Source: Dyella dinghuensis
GTDB taxonomy: Bacteria > Pseudomonadota > Gammaproteobacteria > Xanthomonadales > Rhodanobacteraceae
Direction: 5' to 3'
Assembly: GCF_003977615.1 (NCBI RefSeq)
Contig: NZ_RYZR01000002.1
Coordinates: forward strand, 125,214-189,213
DNA: 64,000 nucleotides
Of this stretch, positions 14,832-23,520 are shown in pieces (within the stretch, counting starts at the first letter, position 1; the number at the start of each line of letters is the position of its first letter). The position numbers and the translations under genes are program-made. The notes under the pieces were generated by a model, which worked only from the letters and a program-made list of their open reading frames with translations, was not told where the DNA came from and ran no database searches.

Positions 14832-17357
14832 CTAGGCCTGGGTCGATGGGATGGCGGCGCGCGCCGACGACGCGGCACGCAGCGGTGGTGCGGTGGCGGC
14901 TTTCTTGCCACTGCCTTTACGCTGGTCGTAGAAGGTTTGTAGCCATTGTTCTGGACGCAGGGCATCGATACTCACGCCTTCGATCTGGGCACGTTCGCGC
15001 AACACGGCGTGCATGATCTCGATGTTGTCGGTGGAGGCGGAGATCACTGCCAGCGCATCATCGAGGCCGCGCAGGTTGAGTTGGCATACCGATGCAGCGT
15101 GGCCCTGCTTGACGAGGAAGCAGCGCGAGCGCTCATCGAGGCTCACGACTACTTGGTATTCCGCTTCGGTGAGTTTCAGGCCGTCGATATAGTCTTCGCG
15201 GCTTGCGTTGGGGTTGGGTAGCAGGATCATGGTCGCTGTTTGTTCGATCAGCGCTGCCGAGATGTCGCTCGCTAGGGCATCTTCTGGGCTTTGCGTGGCG
15301 AAAATCCCCAAGCCGTTCTGTTTACGGATGGTCTTTTGCTTGTTCTTGGCGAATTCCTTCAAGCCGCCTTTGCCATCCAGAATTTTCCAGAACTCATCCA
15401 TCACGTAGATCAACGGGCGGCCGTCGATGAGGCCTTCAAGGCGATGCAATAGATAGTTGATGACCGGCGCGCGGACTTCGGCGTTGTCGATGATGTCGGT
15501 GTAGTCGAAGCCGATGATGTTGGCTTTTTGCAGGTTGATGGTGTCGACAGGGTTGTCGAACACCCAGCCCAGCGAGTTACCGGCTGTCCACTTGCGCATG
15601 CGCACGAACAAGCCGTCGTCACCCATGTTGGGCAGGCTCTTCTGGAAGTTAGTCATGGTGCGAAGGTGCATGGGTGTGTCGAGCATGTTCTCGACGGCGC
15701 GGAAGATGTCTTCTTCCTCACGCGAGCTGTACGCGCTTTTGCCCGCCAGCACTTTGATTAAGTCGGCAAGGAATTGGGTGTTGGCTTCGTTGCGTTCGCA
15801 ATGGAAAGGATTGAAGCCAGTGGGCTGGCCGTTTTCCAGGGCGAGGTAGTTGCCGCCACACGCACGCACGAAAATCTCGGCGCCGCGATCCTTGTCGAAA
15901 AAGAAGATGGTTGGCGACGGTTTTAGCTTTTGTGCCTGGCTGAGCAGGAAATTGATCAGCGCGGTTTTGCCGGTACCGGATTTGCCGATGACCATGGTGT
16001 TGGCGATAGCTTTTTCGCCGAATGAGTTTTCTGCAGGATGTGTAGCGTGGAAGTTGAAGTAGTACGGCTGTCCGTTAGTCGATTGCAGGGTAGTGACACA
16101 ATCGCCCCACGGATTGTTGTGCTGCTTGCCGGTGGCAAAGTTGTGCAGCGGTGAAAGGCCGAGGAAATTCAGCGAGCTGACGTTGGCCAGTCGTGTGCGG
16201 AATTTCCAGTTACCGGGAAGTTGAGCATAGAACGCGGCAGTGACGGCTAGGTCTTCCTTCACCGAGACGAAGCCTGTGTTTGAAAGTTCTGCGCGCGTGC
16301 CCGCGATCTGTTGCGAGAGGGCATTTTGATCGGGCGCGTAGATGGCCATGGTGAAGTGGTATTCGCCAAGCACGAAATTGCCGGAAGCGAGTTGATCCAT
16401 GGCTTGATCCAGCTCAAAAATCTGGCTGACGGCCTTGTCACCCGAGGAAATCATCATGCCCTTGGTGCGATCAAGCGCTTTGAGCGCATCGTGACGTCCC
16501 ATGGGGCTAAACGAATGGGTGATGACGTATTCAAAATCGAGGTACTTGAGGCCGTTCAAGATGCCGGGATAAGTGCCGTCGGTGTATTCCTTGATATTGA
16601 GCAGGGCGCCGAAGTGATTGGCCCCGTTGGGTGTAGTAATCACAAAATCGCCGGTCTTGCTGGAAAAGCGATGTTTGCTCACGGCCAGGTAGTTGTAGAC
16701 GGGCGCTGGTAACACAGGCACCGGCTCGTCGATGCGATTAAGCAAATAGCCGAAGAATTCCAGCGTTTCGGAAAACACCAGGCCGTTGGCAGCTTCGTAC
16801 ATGCCCAGCCGGTACGGGGCGTAATCCTTGAGCACCGCTTCGACGTTGCCTGCCAGTTCCTGAATGGTGGCGATGGCGCGATCCTGTTCGGACTGCAGCT
16901 GTTCGATGTTGCTAGATTTTTCGACGAAGCGCTTGCCACTGACTATTGGGCGATAGAGCAGGGTGAGGTAAAGCTCGTTTTGCATGAGCTTTTGCTCCGT
17001 CAGCGCTTTGTAATAGGCGTCGGACAGGGATTGGTTGAAAGTCTGCTCGAATTTGCTGTGATCTTTCACCCGGCCGCGCCGGCGCACGTCATGCACCCAG
17101 AAGGCTACGTTGACGAAATCGGGTGCGCGCAGGGTTTGCAGCATGCGATTGAAAGCGTTGTGGCGGTGTTCGATATCCCATTCTTCGCGGCCCACGAAGG
17201 GTAGGCCGGACAATCGCCATGTCATCAGGAAATCGCCGCCCGTCGTCTTGATCACGGTGGGTGAAACGTGGGAGGACAGAGTGATGAAATCACTGATGGA
17301 TGCGTCTGGGATAAACATGATCTCGACTACCGTTTTGATCCAGAAGGAAGCCGGCAT
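14832..17357 (-). CDS. virB4: T4SS ATPase VirB4
   Basis: 841 residues if the ATG at 17357 is used; the ATG at 17318 (MFIPDASISDFIT) is an equally possible start, and neither has a strong ribosome site. The N-terminal domain (HVSPTVIKTTGGDFLMTWRL) is the CagE/VirB4 type. Walker A is IGKSGTGKTALINF near residue 458, and Walker B is PLIYVMDEFWKIL, followed by the Q-rich motif GIFATQSPEDALAS. VirB4 powers pilus assembly and substrate transfer at the inner membrane. The C-terminus is Ala/Ser/Lys-rich. Confidence 0.94.
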   Translation of the reverse strand: MPASFWIKTVVEIMFIPDASISDFITLSSHVSPTVIKTTGGDFLMTWRLSGLPFVGREEWDIEHRHNAFNRMLQTLRAPDFVNVAFWVHDVRRRGRVKDHSKFEQTFNQSLSDAYYKALTEQKLMQNELYLTLLYRPIVSGKRFVEKSSNIEQLQSEQDRAIATIQELAGNVEAVLKDYAPYRLGMYEAANGLVFSETLEFFGYLLNRIDEPVPVLPAPVYNYLAVSKHRFSSKTGDFVITTPNGANHFGALLNIKEYTDGTYPGILNGLKYLDFEYVITHSFSPMGRHDALKALDRTKGMMISSGDKAVSQIFELDQAMDQLASGNFVLGEYHFTMAIYAPDQNALSQQIAGTRAELSNTGFVSVKEDLAVTAAFYAQLPGNWKFRTRLANVSSLNFLGLSPLHNFATGKQHNNPWGDCVTTLQSTNGQPYYFNFHATHPAENSFGEKAIANTMVIGKSGTGKTALINFLLSQAQKLKPSPTIFFFDKDRGAEIFVRACGGNYLALENGQPTGFNPFHCERNEANTQFLADLIKVLAGKSAYSSREEEDIFRAVENMLDTPMHLRTMTNFQKSLPNMGDDGLFVRMRKWTAGNSLGWVFDNPVDTINLQKANIIGFDYTDIIDNAEVRAPVINYLLHRLEGLIDGRPLIYVMDEFWKILDGKGGLKEFAKNKQKTIRKQNGLGIFATQSPEDALASDISAALIEQTATMILLPNPNASREDYIDGLKLTEAEYQVVVSLDERSRCFLVKQGHAASVCQLNLRGLDDALAVISASTDNIEIMHAVLRERAQIEGVSIDALRPEQWLQTFYDQRKGSGKKAATAPPLRAASSARAAIPSTQA

Positions 17358-17389
17358 GGATAGAGTCCGATGCCGGCTAGCCGGAGGGG

Positions 17390-17695
17390 TTACTGACGCT
17401 TGCGTGGTTCGCGGTAACTGTTGGGTGTGAACACCCACATGCCATCGTGCTGCTGAAGATTTTTGACCCGGGTGCGAAACTGCAGCCGCAGGCCTAGCAG
17501 CCGGAAGATCATTTCGTCGCGGCGCGCCATCTGGCGCATAGCGAAAATCACCGGTGGCATCAGAATCAGGAACAGCATGTTGGTGTACATCGCCAGTAGC
17601 AGGCAGCCGCCCGCGCCTATGAAGAAGGGCACATAAGGCACGCCAAGAAACATGGGCGGGCGGGTACAGCCGCGAAACAGCGCGTTCTTATGCAT
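17390..17695 (-). CDS. virB3: T4SS inner-membrane protein VirB3
   Basis: 101 residues with one hydrophobic hairpin (about 18-52) and the family patterns LFRGCTRPPMFLGVPY at the start and MRQMARRDEMIFRLLGLRL in the cytoplasmic part. VirB3 associates with VirB4 at the base of the channel. The gene overlaps virB2 by 8 bases and leads into virB4 after about 32 bases. Confidence 0.93.
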   Translation of the reverse strand: MHKNALFRGCTRPPMFLGVPYVPFFIGAGGCLLLAMYTNMLFLILMPPVIFAMRQMARRDEMIFRLLGLRLQFRTRVKNLQQHDGMWVFTPNSYREPRKRQ

Positions 17696-18089
17696 AGTGC
17701 GTGGTCAGAAAGTGCATCACCATGCTTGTCGTGGCTGAGCACGTCTGGGCGCTGTCGCCGATCAACATCTTGGCGATCTGTCCCGCAGCACCAATCAGCA
17801 AGCCACCGATCAGGATCGGTGCCACGTCCGCAATACGCTTGTGCGCGAAGGCGATCTGGTAGCCGGCAAACACCACTGCGATGGTGACCACGGCGATGGA
17901 TGCCATGTTCAGCAGACTGTTGATGTTGCTGAAGAAGCCGCAAACCTTTGTATCAGTGCCGCCGAGATCCTGGGCCAGCACGGTGCCGGGCAGCGTCATG
18001 GCGCCGATCACAATGAGGCTTACAAGCATGAAGGTAAGCAGTTGCTTGGGCTGGAACAGAGTGTTGGGGATATGCAGAGTGGGTTTCAT
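17688..18089 (-). CDS. virB2: T4SS major pilin VirB2
   Basis: 133 residues. A long signal peptide (cleavage near VLAQ-DL, residue ~40) precedes a mature pilin with two hydrophobic helices (MASIAVVTIAVVFAGYQIAF and ILIGGLLIGAAGQIAKML) separated by the positively charged AHKRIAD loop, the standard VirB2 topology. An extra C-terminal segment with one cysteine (AQTCSATTSMVMHF), together with the VCGF cysteine near the mature start, could form a disulfide. Confidence 0.9.
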   Translation of the reverse strand: MKPTLHIPNTLFQPKQLLTFMLVSLIVIGAMTLPGTVLAQDLGGTDTKVCGFFSNINSLLNMASIAVVTIAVVFAGYQIAFAHKRIADVAPILIGGLLIGAAGQIAKMLIGDSAQTCSATTSMVMHFLTTHYA

Positions 18090-18181
18090 TTCAGATTTCC
18101 TTATGGTTGGTGCAAAGCTGATGCGGCTTCGGGTTTGCCGCGTCTATGAAGGCCGTGTGGGTGGTTAAGTGAAACGGATCC

Positions 18182-19045
18182 TTAGAAAACAAATGCGGCA
18201 TCAGCCGTTCCTTCACGAAGATCGGCCCGATCGACGTTTGGTGTTGACGGTGTGGATGGCGTTATCGCTTGTTGTGAAGCCGAAGAAGTCGACGGCGGGT
18301 CGTTGGGGCCATGCACCTGCGGCACGAATACGTCTGCATCGGCTGTGCTATTTGGTTGGCTTGCCGGTGCCGTGGCCGTTGATGCAGCAGAACTGGCGTG
18401 TTCCGGTGAGGGCGTTGGCACGGTAGTCGCTGCTGCCATAGATGCGGCCATTGCCGTATCCATGAGATTGCTACTGCGAATCGCGACGCGATAGGCAGGC
18501 GTATCGGGCTGCGATGCAACGCTACTCAGGTTCGATGCGCGGGATGCGGGCTGCGTGTCGACTAGCTGAATCGGGGCGGCGGTAACATTTCGCGCATCCT
18601 CGACTTTCATGCTGCGGCTGATCGAATCGTAGATTTTTTGCACATAGCCGTCGCGGTATCCCGTGACAAAATTGCCGGAGTAGTAACAACTGAAGGACTT
18701 GCCCCAATCGCCATTGGCGCTTGCGTAGCATTCGGCCAGGATCTGCGAAGCGGCCACGAGATTGGCGCACGGTTGGAAGGCCTGCTCGTACGTGGTGATG
18801 CCATATTTGGCGAGATTGTTGCGGTTGACCTGTGCGAGCCCTAGCGAAAAGTTGTAGCCCTTCGCATCCAACATCTGCACGGTCGCCAGCGCTTCATCGA
18901 GATTTTGCGGCTGACGCACAAGCTCACCGCCCACCACGCCGATGGCGTAGGGGTTCGTGCTCGATTCGACGTTGACGATGTGCTGCATGATCTCGGCGGG
19001 AACCGCGAGGTTTTGACATCCCATCATTGCAAATCCAGCTGCCAT
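18182..19045 (-). CDS. virB1: T4SS lytic transglycosylase VirB1
   Basis: 287 residues. The first ~160 form an SLT-type transglycosylase domain: catalytic Glu27 in HIVNVESSTNPYAIGV, GYNFSLGLAQVNRNNLAKYG, and a final ASANGDWGKSFSCYYSGNF block. The second half is Ala/Ser/Pro/Thr-rich and low complexity, ending in PNVDRADLREGTADAAF. VirB1 opens peptidoglycan for apparatus assembly. No convincing signal peptide is seen (MAAGFAMMGCQNLAVP), and no upstream in-frame extension exists before the virB11 stop 38 bases away, so how it reaches the periplasm is not evident. Confidence 0.88.
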   Translation of the reverse strand: MAAGFAMMGCQNLAVPAEIMQHIVNVESSTNPYAIGVVGGELVRQPQNLDEALATVQMLDAKGYNFSLGLAQVNRNNLAKYGITTYEQAFQPCANLVAASQILAECYASANGDWGKSFSCYYSGNFVTGYRDGYVQKIYDSISRSMKVEDARNVTAAPIQLVDTQPASRASNLSSVASQPDTPAYRVAIRSSNLMDTAMAASMAAATTVPTPSPEHASSAASTATAPASQPNSTADADVFVPQVHGPNDPPSTSSASQQAITPSTPSTPNVDRADLREGTADAAFVF

Positions 19046-19083
19046 GCTGCGTCCTCCCTGGACCCAACAAATTCGAAGTTCCG

Positions 19084-20130
19084 TTACGCGTTGTCAGAAA
19101 AAAAACGGCGGCCGGGGTTGAAGTCGATACCGGTGATGTAACGCTGACCGGCATGCGCCTTGATGTGCACCACCATGTCGATGGTCATCATCAGTAGACG
19201 CTTGATGGTGGCGAATTCCAGGCCTGCCCCTTCGGATGAAGCCTTTACCATCAACGCCAGCTGATCCCAGGTTTGTTCGGTGCTGCCGGCGTGGCAGCTG
19301 GTGATCGAGCCAGGGTGGCCGGATGCGCAGTTGCGAATGAAGTAGAACGATTCATCGCCGCGTAACTCCGCCAGGATGATGCGATCGGGCTTCATGCGCA
19401 GGCAGGCTTCCATGCAACTCTTCGCCGTGACGTTACTGACACCTTGACCGCCTTTGGAATAAAGCAGGTGTACGACGTTGGGCTGATCGATGAACAGCTC
19501 GCGCGCGTCTTCGATGGTCACCAGTCGCTCATCGGCAGGGATGTGGTGAACCAGCGATTTCATGAAGGTGGTCTTGCCGCTGCCGGTTGCACCGGCGACC
19601 ACAATGTTCTTCTTGCTTAAAACTGCTTTGCGAAAGAAGTCGGCGTAGCGGCGTTCTGTACGTAATTCCAGCAGTTCGCGATCGTGATCGTTGATGCCGT
19701 GAGCGTCTTCAAGAATCTGGTTGAAGAACCCATCCTCTTGGTATTGGGTCAGCGTTTTCATTTGCTTGGAAGGCAAACGAATGGTGATGGATATCTTGCC
19801 GGCGTCACACGCAGGCGGAATGACAAACTGCGCGCGCTGTCCCGTAGGAAAGGTGAGCGACACCACGGGATCGGTGTCCGTGATGCGTTGACCGGTATTG
19901 CTTTCGTTGACGACGGCAGTGCAGAACTGGCGGGCGCGCTCGAAGGTGAGCATCGGCACGTCAACGCGTTGCCAGCCTCCGCGGGTTTCCAGATACAGCT
20001 CCCCTGGGCGATTGACGCAAATCTCGGTGACATCGGGTGACGCCATGAAGTCGCGGATACCCAGCACGTCATACTGGTAATCCAGGAATTCATTCGAGAC
20101 TTGCGCAACAGCTGTGTCGTCCATGCTCAT
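19084..20130 (-). CDS. virB11: T4SS traffic ATPase VirB11
   Basis: 348 residues from the ATG at 20130, twelve bases after the virB10 stop; the frame continues open through virB10 but that part is not protein-like. The N-terminal domain (ICVNRPGELYLE) and the ATPase domain show Walker A GATGSGKTT (180-188), the Asp box (TIEDARELF), the Walker B region (KPDRIILAELRGDESF) and the His box (GHPGSITSCHAGS). VirB11 is a hexameric ATPase that switches between pilus assembly and substrate export with VirB4 and VirD4. Confidence 0.95.
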   Translation of the reverse strand: MSMDDTAVAQVSNEFLDYQYDVLGIRDFMASPDVTEICVNRPGELYLETRGGWQRVDVPMLTFERARQFCTAVVNESNTGQRITDTDPVVSLTFPTGQRAQFVIPPACDAGKISITIRLPSKQMKTLTQYQEDGFFNQILEDAHGINDHDRELLELRTERRYADFFRKAVLSKKNIVVAGATGSGKTTFMKSLVHHIPADERLVTIEDARELFIDQPNVVHLLYSKGGQGVSNVTAKSCMEACLRMKPDRIILAELRGDESFYFIRNCASGHPGSITSCHAGSTEQTWDQLALMVKASSEGAGLEFATIKRLLMMTIDMVVHIKAHAGQRYITGIDFNPGRRFFSDNA

Positions 20131-20141
20131 GGGGCGCCCAG

Positions 20142-21287
20142 TTAGAAACGGGCAACCACGCCGCTGAAGTCCACGTCTTTGGCGACGTAGATGGTGACAA
20201 CGGTGCCCTGGTTGATCGTGACGGTCGGCGGCTTGTTGGCAGCGCGCTGCACGGCCTGATTGGCAAGGTTCTGCACCGTCTGCGCGGTGTTGCTCTCGAA
20301 CGGTGTCTGCGTAACCACACCGTTGCTGATGGTGGTTTGGGTAGGCCCGTGTTCGGCAGCCTCGTATTTGAAGGCATCGCTTAGCATGCTGATCAACAGT
20401 GCGGCGCCGATACGGCTGCCCCAATGTGCGTTGTAGTAACCGGGATGGCCTGCGCCGCCCAGGTTGTCCACGCCAGGACTGGCCATGTTCACATCGATGC
20501 CAGTAGGCGTAACGATGCGATCCCAGATAACAGCGACGCGCGGACCGTTCGGCTCGCCTTCGTATTTGCCGAGAACTTTGGAGCCTTTGGGTAGCAGCAG
20601 CTTGCGGCCGTTGAACGAGTAGACAGGCTCGGTAACCACACACGACGTGAAGCCTGGGATATCCGTGATGATCCGGGTTTCAAGTACACAGCGGATGTAG
20701 GTGCCACGTAGCATGAGGGTGTCCGGATTGTTCAGCGGCTGTGCGCTGGTATCTTCCGAAACGCCGGCCTGCAACTGCGTCGGCAGTGCAGCATTTGCTT
20801 GATTGCCACTGCCGTTCTCTCCTTCGGGGTCCGCCGACATCATGCGGCGCTCCCTAAGACTTGGGCCGACTGGAGCTGAGGGCGGGGGTGGAGTTGGGAT
20901 CAGCGTCCTTGAGTCGATGGTGCGTACCGAAGACTGTGCAAGCGGAATCGCAACGGTTTGCTTTAAAGAAGTCTCACGCATAGGTGGTGGCGCGGCTTTA
21001 GGTGCCTCCGGCACCGTGACCATTTCGTCACGTTGCTTGACTGTGTTGCCTTTCCGGTTTTCTACGGAGTTGATCAGCCATATCGCCACCACGATGACCA
21101 GCAAGACAGTCGCGCCCAGGAGGAACAGTGCCTTTCGATTCATGCGCTGCATGTCGGCAGAACGCAATTGCGGCGCATTGGCGTCCAGATCCGGCGCCGC
21201 TGTTTCGTGGTAGCGGGTGGAGTAGGGATTGCCGCCGCCCATGGAATCGGCGCTGCTGGGCTGGTTGGGAGGAGTGTTCTGACTCAC
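20142..21287 (-). CDS. virB10: T4SS core complex protein VirB10
   Basis: 381 residues. A cytoplasmic N-terminus is followed by one transmembrane helix (about 53-72, ALFLLGATVLLVIVVAIWL), a Pro-rich periplasmic linker (PEAPKAAPPP and PTPPPPSAP), and the TrbI/VirB10 beta-barrel domain (IRCVLETRIITDIPGFTSC, LLLPKGSKVLGKYEG, GAALLISMLSDAF antenna region). VirB10 spans both membranes and gates the channel. The stop-start junction with virB9 overlaps by 4 bases. Confidence 0.95.
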   Translation of the reverse strand: MSQNTPPNQPSSADSMGGGNPYSTRYHETAAPDLDANAPQLRSADMQRMNRKALFLLGATVLLVIVVAIWLINSVENRKGNTVKQRDEMVTVPEAPKAAPPPMRETSLKQTVAIPLAQSSVRTIDSRTLIPTPPPPSAPVGPSLRERRMMSADPEGENGSGNQANAALPTQLQAGVSEDTSAQPLNNPDTLMLRGTYIRCVLETRIITDIPGFTSCVVTEPVYSFNGRKLLLPKGSKVLGKYEGEPNGPRVAVIWDRIVTPTGIDVNMASPGVDNLGGAGHPGYYNAHWGSRIGAALLISMLSDAFKYEAAEHGPTQTTISNGVVTQTPFESNTAQTVQNLANQAVQRAANKPPTVTINQGTVVTIYVAKDVDFSGVVARF

Positions 21288-22054
21288 TGTTGCACATTCC
21301 TTCGCAGACCCACGACGTATTTGCCGTGACGGATCACCAGATAGGGATAGGTGCCGTGGACAATGATGGTGTTGCCCTCGACGGTGGTGTTGACGACCGA
21401 ATCGTCACCGTGTTGGAGCTCGCGCATGTACACAGTGGGGAAGTTCCCCGTGGGGAACTGTTTCATGTCGCTCATCTTGATATACGTGAATTGTCCGTCG
21501 TCGTAGACGTTCACAGGCACGAGCCAAGACGCGTCCTTGTTGTTGCGCGTTGCAAAGTCATAGTTGAAGTTGTAACTGCGCCCCAGAACCAATGACGTAC
21601 TAAGTTCCGGTGCGTTGGCGGCTTTCTTCGCTTCATTCGAAAAGCTGGTGTCGGCCGGGTAGGTGAAAGTGATCTTGTACTGCACGCCCTCTCGCTTGGC
21701 CTGGTCGAGCGACTTCCAGTCGGTGGCCACCACTTTCAGTTCGAAGATGTAAGAGTGCGTCGCGGTGCGGATCATCATGTTGGTATCCACATCGGTGTTC
21801 TTAGGGCGGAGGTAGAACACGTTTTCGCGACGCGTCAAATCCCAGCCGCTGCTGAAGCCCGTGCTGTAGTCGAGAATCTTCTCGCTGGGGTTCAGCTCGA
21901 TCTGGGTAGTAATTCCGAGGCCGGCGCGTACGGGATAGATGCGGTCGGGCTGGTACGAGTACTGCTGCACGGCCTGCGCGTGGACGGAAAACGCAGCGCT
22001 AGCAGTAGCCAGGTACAGCACGCCGGCCCCTATGCATGTGATACGGCGACTCAT
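21284..22054 (-). CDS. virB9: T4SS outer-membrane core protein VirB9
   Basis: 256 residues, with a signal peptide cleaved near VHAQA (residue ~28). Family features include RIYPVRAGLGITTQIELNP near the mature N-terminus, NVFYLRPKNTDVDTNMMIRT, and a C-terminal beta domain (RNNKDASWLVPVNVYDDGQF...GNTIIVHGTYPYLVIRHGK region). VirB9 with VirB7 and VirB10 makes the outer-membrane pore. Its start overlaps virB8 by 4 bases. Confidence 0.95.
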   Translation of the reverse strand: MSRRITCIGAGVLYLATASAAFSVHAQAVQQYSYQPDRIYPVRAGLGITTQIELNPSEKILDYSTGFSSGWDLTRRENVFYLRPKNTDVDTNMMIRTATHSYIFELKVVATDWKSLDQAKREGVQYKITFTYPADTSFSNEAKKAANAPELSTSLVLGRSYNFNYDFATRNNKDASWLVPVNVYDDGQFTYIKMSDMKQFPTGNFPTVYMRELQHGDDSVVNTTVEGNTIIVHGTYPYLVIRHGKYVVGLRRNVQQ

Positions 22055-23013
22055 CGGCGACCCGCTCCTTGTACGTTCTGTCTGGACGTTGGTGCAGCGG
22101 AAGTTGGGGGCTGGGATGCCTCCTGCTCCGGGATGGGGGGCGGTGCTGCGAGATTTGTTTGTAGCGCAGTGTTGTTCACGTGGATGTCCTGACTCTGCGC
22201 ACTTACTGTTGGTTGAGCGTTCTGATCGGCATTGTCTTGTTCGGCGTCTTGCGCTGATGTGAGGCCGCTGCCCGTCACGGCCGGTGGCGTCGTGGCGTAA
22301 TCACTGTCCACGCGGTAGCTGGTGATCTGGAAGCCGAGCGGATTCTCGATCCGGTATTTCTCATCCATTTTCAGGTTCGGTTTATAGGCGAAAGCCAGCG
22401 TGGCGATTTTGTTGTCCAGCGGCTGGGTTGCGCCGGTCCGCTTGTCGTACAAGCTGCGCTGAAAACGCACCGTCGCGCCTTTGTACGGTTGGCCGTTGCC
22501 GCCACCCATCAGCACGATGCTGAGAATGTTGGTGCGTATCGCCCGGTCCTTGCCGTAGAGCTTGTATGGGTTTTCAGGGTTGGTGGCCACGTAAAGCGTT
22601 TGGTACGCGGCGGCCACGTCCGGTGCTGCCATGGTCAGCACTGTGGCCCAGTCGTGCAGGTTGATCATCGTCACATCGTAGGATTCGCGTGCCAACACGA
22701 AGTGCGCGACGTTGCTTCGGTTGATCGCTTCACTGGTGCTGATGCGTTGATCGACGATGTCGCCATCCAGGCGGGCAACCGTGCTAGTACCCGTGTATGC
22801 GTCGGCCATGACGAGGTAGGGCGCTTTTTCCTTTAGTGGCAGCATGAAGAAATAGCCGCCGGCAAGAATGACAGCCATGCCTATGGCGCTGGAGGCCACC
22901 CACCAGGCGCGACGCTCGCTGCGGCGCGCGATGTCTGCAATCGTCAATTCGAAATTGATCGACTTCGTCACCGCTTCATCGATCTTGGGGGTTGGTGTTT
23001 TCTTGCCGAGCAT
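22051..23013 (-). CDS. virB8: T4SS inner-membrane assembly factor VirB8
   Basis: 320 residues: a short cytoplasmic tail, one membrane helix (about 36-58), and a periplasmic NTF2-like domain (SNVAHFVLARESYDVTMIN...GKGATVRFQRSLYDKRTG-like blocks, with YGKDRAIRTNILSIVLMG). A ~70-residue Gln/Pro/Ala-rich disordered tail (PPAVTGSG...EQEASQPPTSAAPTS) extends beyond the usual C-terminus, a feature of the Xanthomonadales type. It lies 39 bases after virB7. Confidence 0.93.
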   Translation of the reverse strand: MLGKKTPTPKIDEAVTKSINFELTIADIARRSERRAWWVASSAIGMAVILAGGYFFMLPLKEKAPYLVMADAYTGTSTVARLDGDIVDQRISTSEAINRSNVAHFVLARESYDVTMINLHDWATVLTMAAPDVAAAYQTLYVATNPENPYKLYGKDRAIRTNILSIVLMGGGNGQPYKGATVRFQRSLYDKRTGATQPLDNKIATLAFAYKPNLKMDEKYRIENPLGFQITSYRVDSDYATTPPAVTGSGLTSAQDAEQDNADQNAQPTVSAQSQDIHVNNTALQTNLAAPPPIPEQEASQPPTSAAPTSRQNVQGAGRR

Positions 23014-23052
23014 CAGCGGGAATCCCTGTCAGCCATTACAACGTTTTCCTTG

Positions 23053-23520
23053 TCATTGCTTTTTGACACCCACGCCGGTGGTTGACTTTGCATCTGCGGT
23101 CGTTTGTTTGGAGGGTGCTGTGTTGAAGGCTTGAACCGTGATCTGCCAGTCGCTCACAGCAACCGAAATGCCTTGCGACGCATAGATGTCGTTCAATTGG
23201 GACGCAGCCAGACGAATATTGGGGGTATTTATCTGCGCCGCCGGCGCCGTCAGCGTGTAGTCGGCCCCCAGGTTGTAGGACAGCTGGATGCCGGTGTCCT
23301 TTGCCCAACGCGTCAACATGGTCTTCAGCGTGCCGTCCATCGGAGTTGCAAAGAAGACATAGGCCTTTGCGAGGGGAATTGGAGTTGTTGTGGTTGCGTA
23401 ACGATTTACCGGCTTCCATTTGCCGTGGTAGTCAGGCGCAGAGGGTGTTGCGCATCCTGCCAGCAGCAAAACTGCGAACGTGCAGATGCCTGCCGTGGCG
23501 CGAAATAAAGGTGATTCCAT
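23053..23520 (-). CDS. virB7: X-type VirB7 lipoprotein with N0 domain
   Basis: 155 residues, far longer than Agrobacterium VirB7 (about 55). A lipobox (LLLAGC, Cys23) leads to the VirB9-binding motif GKWKPVNRY (33-41), a Thr-rich linker, and then a globular part of about 80 residues (YVFFATPMDGTLKTMLTRWA...IRLAASQLNDIYASQGISVAVSD, given in two pieces) resembling the N0 domain of secretins. That combination is known from the Xanthomonadaceae T4SS and is diagnostic of this subtype. It is the first gene of the cluster here. Confidence 0.9.
   Translation of the reverse strand: MESPLFRATAGICTFAVLLLAGCATPSAPDYHGKWKPVNRYATTTTPIPLAKAYVFFATPMDGTLKTMLTRWAKDTGIQLSYNLGADYTLTAPAAQINTPNIRLAASQLNDIYASQGISVAVSDWQITVQAFNTAPSKQTTADAKSTTGVGVKKQ

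Noticed and set aside
20131-20643. N-terminal extension of the virB11 frame through virB10
   Set aside because: The extension overlaps conserved VirB10 coding sequence and reads as low-complexity Arg/Gln; the ATG at 20130 gives the normal VirB11 length.
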